Assembly (NCBI GenBank): GCA_032158295.1
Contig: JASTWB010000031.1
Span: 51,001 to 115,000, forward strand
Reading direction: 5' to 3'
Source of the DNA: Pycnopodia helianthoides
Lineage: Eukaryota > Echinodermata > Asteroidea > Forcipulatida > Asteriidae
Length of the DNA stretch: 64,000 nucleotides
Below are positions 51,769 through 62,000 of the stretch, one piece after another. Below the pieces are notes generated by a model. That model made no database searches. It saw only the letters and a list, made by a program, of their open reading frames with translations, and had not been told where the DNA came from. Positions within the stretch are counted from its first letter, which is position 1; the number at the start of each line of letters is the position of its first letter. A program made the position numbers and the translations under genes.

Positions 51769-52245
51769 TCCTTCCTTCCTTCCTTCCTTTCCTTCCTTCC
51801 TTCTTCCTTCCCTTCCTTCCTTCTTCTTCCTTCCTTCCTTCCTTCCTTCCTTCCTTCCTTCCCTTTCCCTTCTTCCTTCCTTCCTCCTTCCTTCCTTCTT
51901 CCTTCCTTCCCTTCCTTCCTTCCTCCTTCCTTCCTCTCCTTCCTTCCTCCCTCCTCCTCCCTCCTCCCTCCCTCCCTCCCTCCCTCCCTCCCTCTCCCCC
52001 CTCCCTCCCCCTCCCTCCCTCCCTCCTGAATGCGTGCGTGCGTGCGTGCATGCGTGCGTGCGTGCGTGCGTCCGTCGCGTCCGTCCGTCCGTCCGTCCGT
52101 CCGTCCGTCCGTCCGTCCGTCCGTCCGTCCATGCATGCATGCATGCATGCATTCATTCATTCATCCTTTCATTCATTCATTCATTCATTCATTCATTCAT
52201 TCATTCATTCATTCATTCATTCATTCATTCATTCATTCATTCAAT
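51769..52245. repeat. Cascade of tetranucleotide microsatellites
   Basis: Six blocks follow one another on the plus strand: TTCC-rich (about 51769-51945), TCCC-rich (to about 52025), TGCG (52028-52068), CCGT (52069-52130), ATGC (52131-52152) and ATTC (to about 52243). Long open frames on both strands here are repeat artefacts. Confidence 0.9.
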
Positions 52246-53369
52246 TATTTATTTAATAATTACTTTATGGAAACTGTTGGCACACTTTGGTATGTTGAGT
52301 ATTGCATACAATAAGTTAAACGTTTATAATGAAAACTCTGTAAAGCAATGAATTTTGCTTTTTACCTTCAAGTTCTTATACAAATCGGTAAGGATACAAA
52401 AATGTTGTTTTATTTCAGTTGTTACAATGAAGTTAAGACTAGAGCAAGTTTTCCTGTGAAATACTTCCCTCTAAAATTAAGTCATGTTCGAGAAACTGTA
52501 TCTGAAAACCGGAATGTTCAAAAAGCTTAAAGTTTTGTCAGTTTTCGCGTTCTCATCTCATGGTTGAGAAAACTGTTTCTGAAGAAAAAGAAGGATAAAA
52601 GCATCAGCTGATCACACCACATTCACATGTTCAATGCAAACCGTTGATCACACAAAACATGATCACTGTATGCTACTAAAAGTACTATATTGTCAGCTCT
52701 ACCATCCTGTATAATACCTTCAACACAAAAATCAGACACCTAAGTACATGCATCTTGCTACAATACAGATCATACACAACCTTAAGGGTCACAGATTGGT
52801 TTTTGCCCATGTAACAGCCAACAAAAATTAATCACCATATGTTCACATGAACGTAGAATCCATCCATGTTTAACGCTACCAACCACATATCTTGCAACAG
52901 CGAAACGATTCATGCGTGAATCATGTTTTTTCTCACAGCTTCATATTTTCTGATGACCAATTTTCCAAAACCATATCATTTCGAAAATAATCTTTCCTTA
53001 AAATGGTTTAAACTATCAACAGTTGCAGTGTTTCCAACAAAGTACCAACTAATTTTGTTATGGTCATTACTATTTGTAGAAGTATTTACCAATCTATGAC
53101 CCTAAATTTAAAGGAATCGTTTTCCACTGTTTGCAAAAAAATATTTAAGTATTGCATAATACCTGCATAAATTTGTAGTTCAAAGTATTCTGGTACAACG
53201 ACATACATGTATAAAATATAATTTATCTGTTAAACTGTATACATAATTAAATTATCACACACACACAAACAGAATACTTAACAACACGTGAAATACATTG
53301 AACATTATTGGAACATTTCAGCATAATTGGAAATGGGTGAATTTGATTTTTCTCTCCTTAAAACCTTAA
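52246..53369. other. Intron, nothing recognised
   Basis: AT-rich with no supported exon, repeat family or RNA gene over about 1.1 kb. Confidence 0.4.
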
Positions 53370-53595
53370 AACATGTTGTGTCTGACCGCTCTAGGCTCAA
53401 TGGCCTTTTGTGAATGAAGGTCTTGTGATATTGTGCCGACAGCAGACTGGTTTAGCAGACATAAATCATTGAGATAAGGCAGAACAGACCCTCTTAACCT
53501 CTTAACCTATCAAATGGGCCAGCCACACCTTTGTGACAGGATGACGTAACACTGTTGGCCCGAAACCGGTGCATCGGTGCAGGGTTAAAGAATTA
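53370..53595 (+). mobile_element. TIR element, partial copy (family of 44793-45270)
   Basis: CATGTTGTGTCTGACCGCTC, GCCGACAGCAGACTGGTTTA and the terminal GGTGCATCGGTGCAGGGTTAA match the right half of the BEL-inserted element. The left half is missing. Confidence 0.65.
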
Positions 53596-53714
53596 CAACT
53601 GGAACGTATCTCATCAAACTGATGCGTAACAAAAGCATACTCCCAAACTTTGTTGATGCTGACTTTTTTGCTAAATGGTGTATGTCAGAGAGATAACCAC
53701 TCTACCAAATCCTT

Positions 53715-54410
53715 AAAGTGTGTTTATAGCGTTCATGTAAACAGGGAAAGTAGTATAAGCATATTATAAAACAAGTCCTACTGATTCTAAATAAAATATT
53801 ACCTAAACGTTATCTGTTTGTTTTACACTGAAAAAGATCTGACGAACCCAGCATTTTTTTTAACTCACCCGGAGCCTTTATACGAAAACGTAATTAGTAT
53901 GCGCGTGACCCCGAAAACGTCTCAAACATGACAACAAGAAAATCACGTAACGCGGACGTAGCTTAGCTTTGCAGTCTAACTGTACTATTTTGGAGTTTAC
54001 TCGACACATGCCGCACTCGATTTGTATCATTCCTCCTGCTTTTAATGTTCGATTTGAGTGTTTTTTTTTTTGTTTGGTAAGATTTGGCGAACGAAGTTAA
54101 GTGTTGATGCTACAATATGCCAGTATCGTGTGTCGTGGGTGGATGCACTCGCAATAAATGGAAAAACCCCGAAATATTTTGGTTGACTTTTCCCAAAGAT
54201 GTTGCGATACAGCGAGCATGGATTCGGTTTGTAAACAACACACGCTCCGACTTCAAATTTAATATTTCTTCTATAGGCCTATATATTGCTCGGCACACTT
54301 TAAGGATGATTGTGTGGACGAGACCGTTTCTATGCAACAAAGTATCGGCTTGCCCTGTAAGTTCAAGCTTAAAGTTGCCTCGTCGTCTTGCTGCACGCGC
54401 TGTCTTGCCA
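53715..54410 (+). mobile_element. THAP-element fragment, copy 2
   Basis: This shares ~470 bp with 42001-42475 and extends farther into the THAP coding region. Its right side runs into a large palindrome (54428-54905). Confidence 0.6.
54117..54400 (+). pseudogene. THAP zinc-finger domain fragment
   Basis: The ATG at 54117 starts MPVSCVVGGCTRNKWKNPEI and FWLTFPKDVAIQRAWIRFVN. This is the N-terminal half of a THAP (C2CH) DNA-binding domain, with CVVGGC as the first cysteine pair. The second half (YCSAHFKDDC, with the CX2H pair) is in another frame from about 54283, so one frameshift breaks it. THAP domains occur in host regulators and in P-element-type transposases. The repeated copy at 42 kb favours a transposon origin. 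Confidence 0.7.
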
Positions 54411-54427
54411 ATGGCTCGAACCTGTAC

Positions 54428-54905
54428 GGCTGAGCTCCGCGAACAACTTCTACCTCATTCCCGTTATCATCGCTATCACAGTATCTGACTGAAGCTCTAC
54501 ACCGTCGCTGTCTATGGATGAACTTCCAGACGAATTCCCAGATATTTCATTAAACCCATCAGAATCTACACAGGATTTCCTCCCCATTTTCTTTACTGGA
54601 GTTTTGTGAGTCAACATGCTTGCTTCTTGTGAAATATCTGCAGCGACTGAATGCGTGGTCACAAAAACAGTGCGTGGTCACTTCCACCATGGAGCAATAA
54701 ACTAGTTTATTGATCCATGCTTCCACACGCAATCAGTCGCTGCAGATATTTCACAAGAAGCAAGCATTTCTGACTCAGAAAACTCCAGTGAAGATAATTG
54801 AGAGGAAATCAGTGTATATTCTGATGGGTTTAGTGAAATATCTGGGAGTTCATCAATAGACAGCGACAGTTATTCGCGGAGCTGAGCATGTAAACAATGG
54901 GGTGT
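54428..54905. repeat. ~470-bp palindrome (head-to-head duplicated segment)
   Basis: The left arm 54428-54665 and right arm about 54720-54905 are inverted copies, for example GCTTGCTTCTTGTGAAATATCTGC on the left and its complement on the right. Both run out to GAGCTCCGCGAA / TTCGCGGAGCTC. The centre is a perfect 18-bp palindrome, CAATAAACTAGTTTATTG. The left arm has an unbroken 70-codon minus-strand frame (54662-54450) ending in a Ser/Asp-rich stretch. The right arm has a ~55-bp deletion. Confidence 0.8.
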
Positions 54906-55720
54906 GCTATCGTGGCGTGCTTGATGAGTCTTGGTTTAGACATAGCCAGTCATGTAAGTGACGTCACGTTGCAACAATCGTGACCTTGGCCTTTTCGGAT
55001 ATGCGACACGCTAGCTTTTCAAAAAAAATTGTTTGTTTATTGTTTTTTTAAGTTCGTAAAATCAACAGTAAGTTCTTGTATGTTATCTTTGATATATCAG
55101 CTACTAGATTTTAAAGGCCGATTAAAATATGAATTGACACTATAAACGCACTTTAACTTTCATAATAAATGTAAGTGTGACATACAACATTTTTGTAAAT
55201 TAAAGTCACCGATTTGGTAATTTTGAGGCTGACATACATCACTGCAACGATGCATTGCCTAATGTTGAGAGTTTCAAAATCGAAAATAGCGCCCTCGCTT
55301 TACGGGTAAATGCCTTTATCTGACTTACGTTGTTTAAAAAAAAATAGGGCCGCTGGACATACCGGCGGCTGTACGGGATATGCCTCAAGATTTACGTTCC
55401 GCTAGCTTCTACGCTGGTGCGCCGTAAAACACGCTTCAACACGTTGCACGGACTCTCTGAATGCGAATCTTACGTTCGATTTTTCATCATTATTTACAAC
55501 TTGCATCCATAATCTGAATACATAGGTTTTTTTGGGTCAAATACTCATAAATAATATTTACTTTTATACGCCTGGAAGTAAAACTAACTCCGAAGATCAT
55601 GGATTTATCCGAACCACACTTTGGTTCGGATAAATCACGTGACCTTTAGGGTTTTTTTTACTGCTCGAAAAAGGCAAAATTTGATGTTTTGTTTTTTATT
55701 AATTTACCCTCCGCTGCACT
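54906..55720. other. Intron, nothing recognised
   Basis: No gene is seen. TTATCCGAACCACACTTTGG and its near-complement at about 55600-55640 form a small hairpin (ATGATTTATCCGAACC / GGTTCGGATAAATCA). Confidence 0.4.
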
Positions 55721-55723
55721 ATG

Positions 55724-56335
55724 ACCTTGAAAAGCGTTCGTCCCGCCATCGCACAGTCATCTGCAGTACGGTGTGAAATTGCGCATAACACTAATTTGGC
55801 TGCTCACAAACTCTTCTAACATGGTACCATTAGACTCAGAATCGTTCACTCAATCCAAAGAAAAAAAAAAAAATCAAAAAAAGTGAAAAATCAATTTGTG
55901 TTTATTTTTTACCCAAATCCATCAAAATCACACCGTTACAGTATCGCACTGTTTGCTGCAGTACCATGTGAAATTGCTTGTAAAACTATTTTGGCTGCTC
56001 ACAAACTCTTCTAACATGGTATCATTAGACTCAGATACGTTCACTGAATCCCCAGAACATCAAAAAAATTGAAAAACATGTTCATAGGGGGTAAGCACAC
56101 TCAGTTGAAACAAAAAACGAATTTTTACCCAAATCCATCAAAATTACACCGTTACAGTATCGCACGGTCCGCTACCGTACGGTGTGAAATTGCTTGTAAA
56201 ACTACTTTGGCTGCCCACAAACTCTTCGAACATGGTATCATTAGACTCAGAAACGTTAACTGAATCCCCAGAAGAAAAAAAAAATGCAAAACATTGTCCC
56301 TGGATGGTAAGCACACTCAGTTGCAAAAAAAAAAA
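55724..56335. repeat. Three-copy tandem repeat (~194-216 bp)
   Basis: Units start at about 55749, 55943 and 56159 (ATCGCAC-GT). Each contains GTGTGAAATTGC, TTTGGCTGC-CACAAACTCTTC, AACATGGTA-CATTAGACTCAG, an A-run and CCAAATCCATCAAAAT. Conservation of an MV-LDSE-FTES-type reading frame may be incidental. Confidence 0.7.
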
Positions 56336-57121
56336 AATGTTACCAAAATCATTTTTTTTTTTTCATTTTTTTTTTTTTTTGCACTGCTTTCCAGTGCTTA
56401 CCAGTCTTCTGAGAAACAAGGTATCTTATTTACTCGGCCAACCCGAAACCACAACCTGCACCTGGTGTCTGCCCGATGTCTGGAACAGTGACAGGATGAT
56501 TGATTGCCCCCAAGTAACAGCGGCTAGATCTAAGACCTTGGATCGTGTTATCGGGGTTAGGGATAGCCTCAGGGGAATTCCTTGGGCCTCAGGGGAATTC
56601 TATGGGGCTTCGAAATTAAAGGTGACTGTAGGTCGAAGACTCACCCCAAGCTAATTCTGCTGGTTATAGTGCTATCCGGCTATGGTCCATTGAGGAACTT
56701 TAAAAAACCGTGATTTTTGACTGTACCGTTAATGAGTAAACAAAATTTGTTTACAACGGTACAGTCGATGACTGCGCGATACTGCAGCGCAGGGTTAAGG
56801 AACCGTTCTTCTTTATTCCGGGAAGACCTTTGTAGTCATGTGTTAGTCTATTTTGTTGCCCAAATAGCCCAACGAAGCCGGTGTATACCTTTAAGGACAG
56901 AGGAAAATTATTTCAAATTTTGAGGTTTAAGCATTTTTTTATATATTTCATATCAAGTGTTTCAAAATAATGTAAGAAACAAATATTGTGAGCTTAAATT
57001 TTAAACATATAATCGATAAAAAGCTTGCAGAGGAAATATCAGATTCGTTCCCTATTTCATAACGACTGATGACAAAACAACGAATTTGATTTCGTTGCGA
57101 ATGTTAATTTCGTTGTTTCAG
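56336..57121 (+). other. Intron with a nested hairpin
   Basis: GACTGTACCGTT (56719-56730) pairs with AACGGTACAGTC (56755-56766), and inside it GTAAACAAA pairs with TTTGTTTAC. T-runs lie at about 56353-56380. The end of the region (CTGATGACAAAACAACGAATT...TTCGTTGTTTCAG) resembles the sequence before the other EGF3-type exons. Confidence 0.55.
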
Positions 57122-57253
57122 GCTGTCTTGAAGAAAGATACGGAGCTAACTGCGCTCAGATGTGTCACTGCGCTAGTGGAGTACCGTGTAATGGAACAAC
57201 AGGTCAATGCCAAGGAAGCTGTGCACCAGGATACACGGGTATAATTTGCCAAG
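57122..57253 (+). CDS. Tie-like receptor, EGF3-type exon d
   Basis: A 44-codon exon, phase 1-1, with acceptor TTCGTTGTTTCAG and donor GTATGTGTTA. It encodes GCLEERYGANCAQMCHCASG then VPCNGTTGQCQGSC and APGYTGIICQ. All eight cysteines are present, with a more typical APGYTG EGF ending than exons b and c. It lies 17.5 kb downstream of exon c across TE-filled sequence and directly precedes the next Ig-like exon, so it is probably the ancestral last EGF module. Confidence 0.88.
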
Positions 57254-57821
57254 GTATGTGTTATATCAACTGCTGAAGTATTTTAACGCCGGACCGCAAT
57301 AGCGCTCCGTTTCAAGCCTTTAGATGAGGGAGTCTTGAACGGAGGAGCACACATATTATTTGTTTACATTCCATGGGAAGCACTAGTTCTGCAGCCGTCT
57401 CATCAAAACCACAGTCAATGTGTGCACTACTCTTTCAAACAAAAGTAATTTACATCCACCCTTCCAGATTAGCCCATTCCATTGCATTTCACACCAATTC
57501 AAAGGATCAACTTGTTTTAATTAAATCTATTGAAATACGTGTAATCAGCCAAATGCCCACGAAGTAATAAATAATAAAATGAAAGAATAACAGACCTGAT
57601 GTTGAAATACTCCACAAGGGCATTATTATGAATGTTGTCAAACAGTTGCAAATCCATTAAAGTCAACTTAACAAATGTATGTATTAGTTTTTTTTTTAAA
57701 GGAACTCTTATTGCAGCTGCAGTATACGTTAATCCTCTCTGATTGAACCCTTCCCCGGAGAGTTTTAATCGAAATAATTAATTACAAGCAGTTACCACAA
57801 TCCTTTTTGACATTTATTCAG
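57254..57821 (+). other. Intron EGF3d-Ig3
   Basis: The first ~100 bp (GTATGTGTTATATCAACTGCTGAAGT, CGCTCCGTTTCAAGCC) are homologous to the introns after exons b and c. No exon is seen. Confidence 0.6.
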
Positions 57822-58151
57822 ACTTGTTAGCCGTTGTAGACGTCACAAGTGTTACAGCTTTTGGCTCAATAAACAATGTTCCACACGTATATGTCGCAAG
57901 TTATTTGGTGCTTGATAATGAGACCGCAGCAGACAACACTGAAGAGCTAGTTTTTTTTCGATCGTTAATGACGGGTGACGTTAGCGGCATCACTGGGTGG
58001 AAGAATGATTTTAGCCGGTTACCTACGTCATTGTCAATCAGTATCAAGATGAAGATGTTCAGCATTCCAAGTGATATGAAAGAAAGCGTTGGTGTGTTCC
58101 AGTGGACGTACGGCAATAAAACGGTGACAACGATACGGATGAAACCTAAAG
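57822..58151 (+). CDS. Tie-like receptor, third Ig-like exon (cysteine-free)
   Basis: A 110-codon exon, phase 1-1, with acceptor ACATTTATTCAG and donor GTGAGTGATT. It encodes LLAVVDVTSVTAFGSINNVP through SLSISIKMKMFSIPSDMKES to VGVFQWTYGNKTVTTIRMKP. By position (after the EGFs) and the VGVFQWTYGN F-strand-like motif it corresponds to TIE Ig3. It has no cysteine: a Trp stands where the second Ig cysteine is expected. It has NET and NKT sequons. FN3, transmembrane and kinase exons should follow downstream but were not found. Confidence 0.75.
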
Positions 58152-58625
58152 GTGAGTGATTCAAATGAACAAAGCATGTGATTAAGTTGTGCCTTTGCCA
58201 GCAAGACTTTGCATTTGAATATTATAAAATAACTTTGAAGGATTTTAAAGTGTAACTTTTTTTTTTTTTTTTTTTTTTTTTGGAGGGGGTTGGTTGAAAG
58301 TGGACAATACGGCTTCATTTTTTAAATTGCTTGACAAATAAAGTAAACTATTAATAATTTTGTTAAATAAATTAATTTTCACAAGTTGGACTTTGAAAAT
58401 AGTTTTAAGTGATCATCTTAAACGAAAACAAAAATGTCTGAAACTCGGTGAACATGTCGATTTTACAATAGTTCGCCTTTGGAATGTGGTTTTCTGGGTC
58501 AAGGTGTGCGCTGCATACCAAGTAATCTCAACATTTCGATTTCAAATTCACGACTGACAGCTGTGGGTGTACAGCATTGGCTAAGTGATCATACTTTTTA
58601 TTTTATATGTTGCATTTTGTTTCAG
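58152..58625 (+). other. Intron after Ig3
   Basis: There is a T-run at about 58258-58280 and nothing coding. It ends in a candidate acceptor, CATTTTGTTTCAG. Confidence 0.45.
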
Positions 58626-58687
58626 TTCGAATGATCGATCGGATAGTCGTTGTTAACCAGTCAGCCATTAGCGGTTTAGAGCGGGTT
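58626..58687 (+). CDS. Candidate small exon downstream of Ig3 (weak)
   Basis: After TTGCATTTTGTTTCAG a phase-1-compatible stretch encodes RMIDRIVVVNQSAISGLERV before a donor-like GTATGT. Unlike all other exons its end would be phase 0, and the frame closes 12 codons later. It could be part of an FN3 or Ig segment or chance. Confidence 0.2.
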
Positions 58688-58867
58688 GTATGTTTGGGCC
58701 GGAAATCGTCACTTTAATTGTCACAGTCAACTAAAATGTTTAGAAAAAATATTTTCCCTCCACCATATTTATTATACCGTAAGTTAACGTATCTGTACCG
58801 TGCATAATGTTATTCAAATTTAATTGCAGCGGAATGTTTGGTCTTTCTTAAAGGTGTCTCTTTTTTT

Positions 58868-59105
58868 ACCGGGCGGGAAAATTAGTCTTCCATGGGTGCC
58901 TTTGGTATTACTGAAGTTGAATCTTTTATGGTTGCCTTTAGTACAATATTGGTCGGGAAGTTTAGTCTTCCATGGCTGCCCTTGTGGGGGAATTTGATTT
59001 TTCCATGGCTGCTCTTAGTACTTTTATTAGGTGGGAAATTTGAGTTGTCAAAGTGCCCTTGGTACTTTAGTTGGCGGCAACTTTACGATGCAGGATTTTG
59101 AGGTG
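58868..59105. repeat. Degenerate ~45-50-bp tandem repeat
   Basis: Repeated words are GGCGGGAAAATTAGTCTTCC, ATGG-TGCCTTTGGTA and variants, about five units. Open frames here reflect the repeat. Confidence 0.55.
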
Positions 59106-59159
59106 CTTTTTCCCATATGTGCCTCGGGGTGGGCAAGTTTTTATGGTACAAATGAGCCG

Positions 59160-59400
59160 TCACATGACAGTAAAGTTAGTTTGATATCAGACATTGGGCA
59201 TTGACATGTTTGTATAACTAATGCTCACTTTGCTTTTTTGATATTAAAAATATGACATTTACATAGGTTTGTACGGCGAAAGTCTACCTTGTACATCGAT
59301 ATTGGACATTGGGTATTCACATAGGTTTGTGCACTGATTTGTTATCTTGCTGTTCGATGTTGGACACACATCCACTTAGGTTTGTACAGCGAATGTCTAT
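59160..59400. repeat. Degenerate ~75-bp tandem repeat
   Basis: Units contain GATATT-GACATTGGGCATT, ACATAGGTTTGTACAGCG and GTCTACCTTG, about three copies. Confidence 0.45.
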
Positions 59401-62000
59401 CTTCAGTCCATCATAGACAACATAATCGACCACGGCAAGTACAAACAAACTCATTTGTCCCTTCTTTTAAGGAGCACCAAAAGGGTCTTCGATCGAAATG
59501 TTTGTCAGAGAAAGTTTGTCCCCGCTCTAAAAACGGACTCCTATCCTGCCGTGAACCATGCGTGAATCACGGCTTGCCACTTGGCACACCAGCTGGTGAA
59601 TGCTACGTGAATGTCTACTGCCCAATATCAAACTAAATGTACTGTCATCCACCGAACACATTTTTGGCGCTTGGAGAAAATTAGGCCAGTGGTTTAATAA
59701 GTGTTTAATATTTATATCCTAACTGCAATTTGTAACTTGTTGAGTTGCCATTGCGCTCCCGAGTTTCACGAGGCCATGATTCCAACCACAGGTCACAGTG
59801 GTGGAAGCGCAACTATACTTTGAATAATAATTATGTTCAGAAGACAAGTTAATGTTTTTACCGTCAACCATTGGTTTCGAACTTGTGTAGGTTTCGTGTT
59901 TTCAGTTTTGTCTAATTTGCCCAAAGTTCAGTTTTCTTGGCAATTGAATATAAATTCACACTAGCAATAATGTTTATTCTTTGTTTTCGTTAGGGAGTCT
60001 GAGTACAATGGGCAAAAAATTATCATTATCAAAGGAGAAAAATCCGACCGTCTTCAATAATCGTTTTTGACGAAGGGTGCCATTTGGTCTTAGGATAGAA
60101 CTATCTACGGTAGGCTCTTGGTTGTCATTGATGTTGGTGTTTTTTATAGTGGCAAATTACAAGATTATTTAATACAATTGATATTGAGATAGACGGCCAC
60201 ATTTCTTTGTGTGAAACTGTTAATGATAGTCATTCAAAAAGGTTTGAGTTTCAGAAAATACTGCCTAAGGGCAGGTTAAAGATCAACTGAACGGAACCAC
60301 TGTCAGTACCGGGTCAAAACAAACAGACATAAAATAAGTTCCAAGCCCAGAATCGTTTAATTTTCTTATAAAACTTGAATCTACAAATTCATTCAATAGT
60401 TATAAATATTTACAAAGGAACTATGATATAAAAATTGAAGCTAAAAAGAAAATTTACCAAAATATTAAGATATTGTACACTTTTGGTAACAGCTCAAAAT
60501 CAGTGTTCACATTTTGAGTGAGTCAACACATGCATGGACAAACAAACCTGTTAAAGTTTGAGCTCAATTGGTCATCGAGGTCACGAGAAAATAGTGAAAA
60601 GAGACCTTATGTGTTTTCTGTTTTTTTCAAATATCAAGTTTTTATCACGCGTGATAAAAACTACTGTTTTACTCATTTCTCAGAACCGATAGCATTTTAG
60701 GCAGAAATATTTTAAGGAATCCTGTCTACCATTACTTACTTTAAATCATGTAAGTTATGTGTGAATCTGTGAACATTTGTGTTTTTCGAACTTACCAATA
60801 GTGTACAAGGCATTTAAATCACCATTTGTTTCTTAATGCAGGCTTGCATTTGGGCTTTATATTAATTTTACAAAAATGTTCGTCTCTGTTACAAGCTTAA
60901 ACGTGGTTACGTGGAACTTCCACTCAATTTAAATTAAAAGGTTGTCACTGCAACCATACAACAAAACAACTCTCGGTTTTAACGTTCGTGGTTTAACTGA
61001 GCTTATACTGCCAATTATAATAATGGTTGAAATGCTGGTTTGGGGAGTATGGGTTGTGTCTCTGCCGTGGACCAAGTTATTACTCTCACTCTTGGTAATG
61101 ACAACTCTCGGCCCGTTAACAGGTAGTGCTTTCAGTAGCTGCGTCTCACGGCAGGTATCTGTCCTCTCTTTAAATGGTCTCTCTCGTCCAGTATTTGCCA
61201 ATAGTAGGCCAGCCGAAGTGTAAAATTACACTTTGGACGGCATAGTTTGTTAATGGCCGGCATCCATGCTAGATATATTGTTAATGGCAATGGAAAGACG
61301 ATTAGGGTGGATGCCACCCTCAATTTTGAATTTGTTTAGGTCATTTTAAGGTCAAAAAAGGATCAAATTGGGGATTTTTTTTTATTTTGCACCAAATTTT
61401 GACTCAAAGTGGTACTAGCTCTATCTATAAAATGTATATTTTTCATCATATTGACATACCAAGCCTGTTAAACTAAGGGTTAATATTTTATCTTGCACAC
61501 AAATGTATAGTTTAATGAAAAATAAAAGTTTGTGATTTTCTCAAAAAGTGCATATATTGAGTATACCGATTAAGTTTGCACTCCCTATCTCAATGGTGCT
61601 TATATTTGTTTCAAACAACTTTTTTTCTAAAGGTTAATATACCCAGGCAGTTTCTATAAATTTGTTCACGGACTTGCTCCAAGTCGACTATGTGATGACG
61701 TAGAAATGTACTTCGATAGACATAGAATTAAACAACAAAAATTGCAAACTCTCTTAATGTTGTTCCCCCTCCATTGAAACGTTTAAATGTTTATATAAAA
61801 AAACTGTATTTTAATAAGTTTTTTTTTCTTCATTCTTCTTTGTCTAGTGTGTCGTGTATGTTGACCATTTATGTCAAACAGGACATTGATGTAAAACAGC
61901 TTCTGCTGATCGTTTTATCCTGTATAATCATCAATAATCTAGCAATTAAGCAATTTTAGTTTACAAAGTAATCAATGTATTTTCCCTTACAAAATAAGAG
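59401..62000. other. No gene recognised; one perfect 26-bp palindrome
   Basis: About 2.6 kb has no supported exon. A perfect palindrome AGTTTTTATCACG/CGTGATAAAAACT lies at 60637-60662. Moderate ORFs (59382-59636, 60942-61223) show no domain or splice support. Confidence 0.4.

Noticed and set aside
51432..52160. Long open frames with (TDGR)n, (EGGR)n and (SFIH)n repeats on both strands
   Set aside because: These are translations of tetranucleotide microsatellites. Only the 51432-51735 part is coding-derived (LINE endonuclease).
59382..59636. 84-codon cysteine-containing ORF resembling an extracellular module
   Set aside because: It overlaps a degenerate tandem repeat, has no matched splice sites and no recognisable cysteine spacing.
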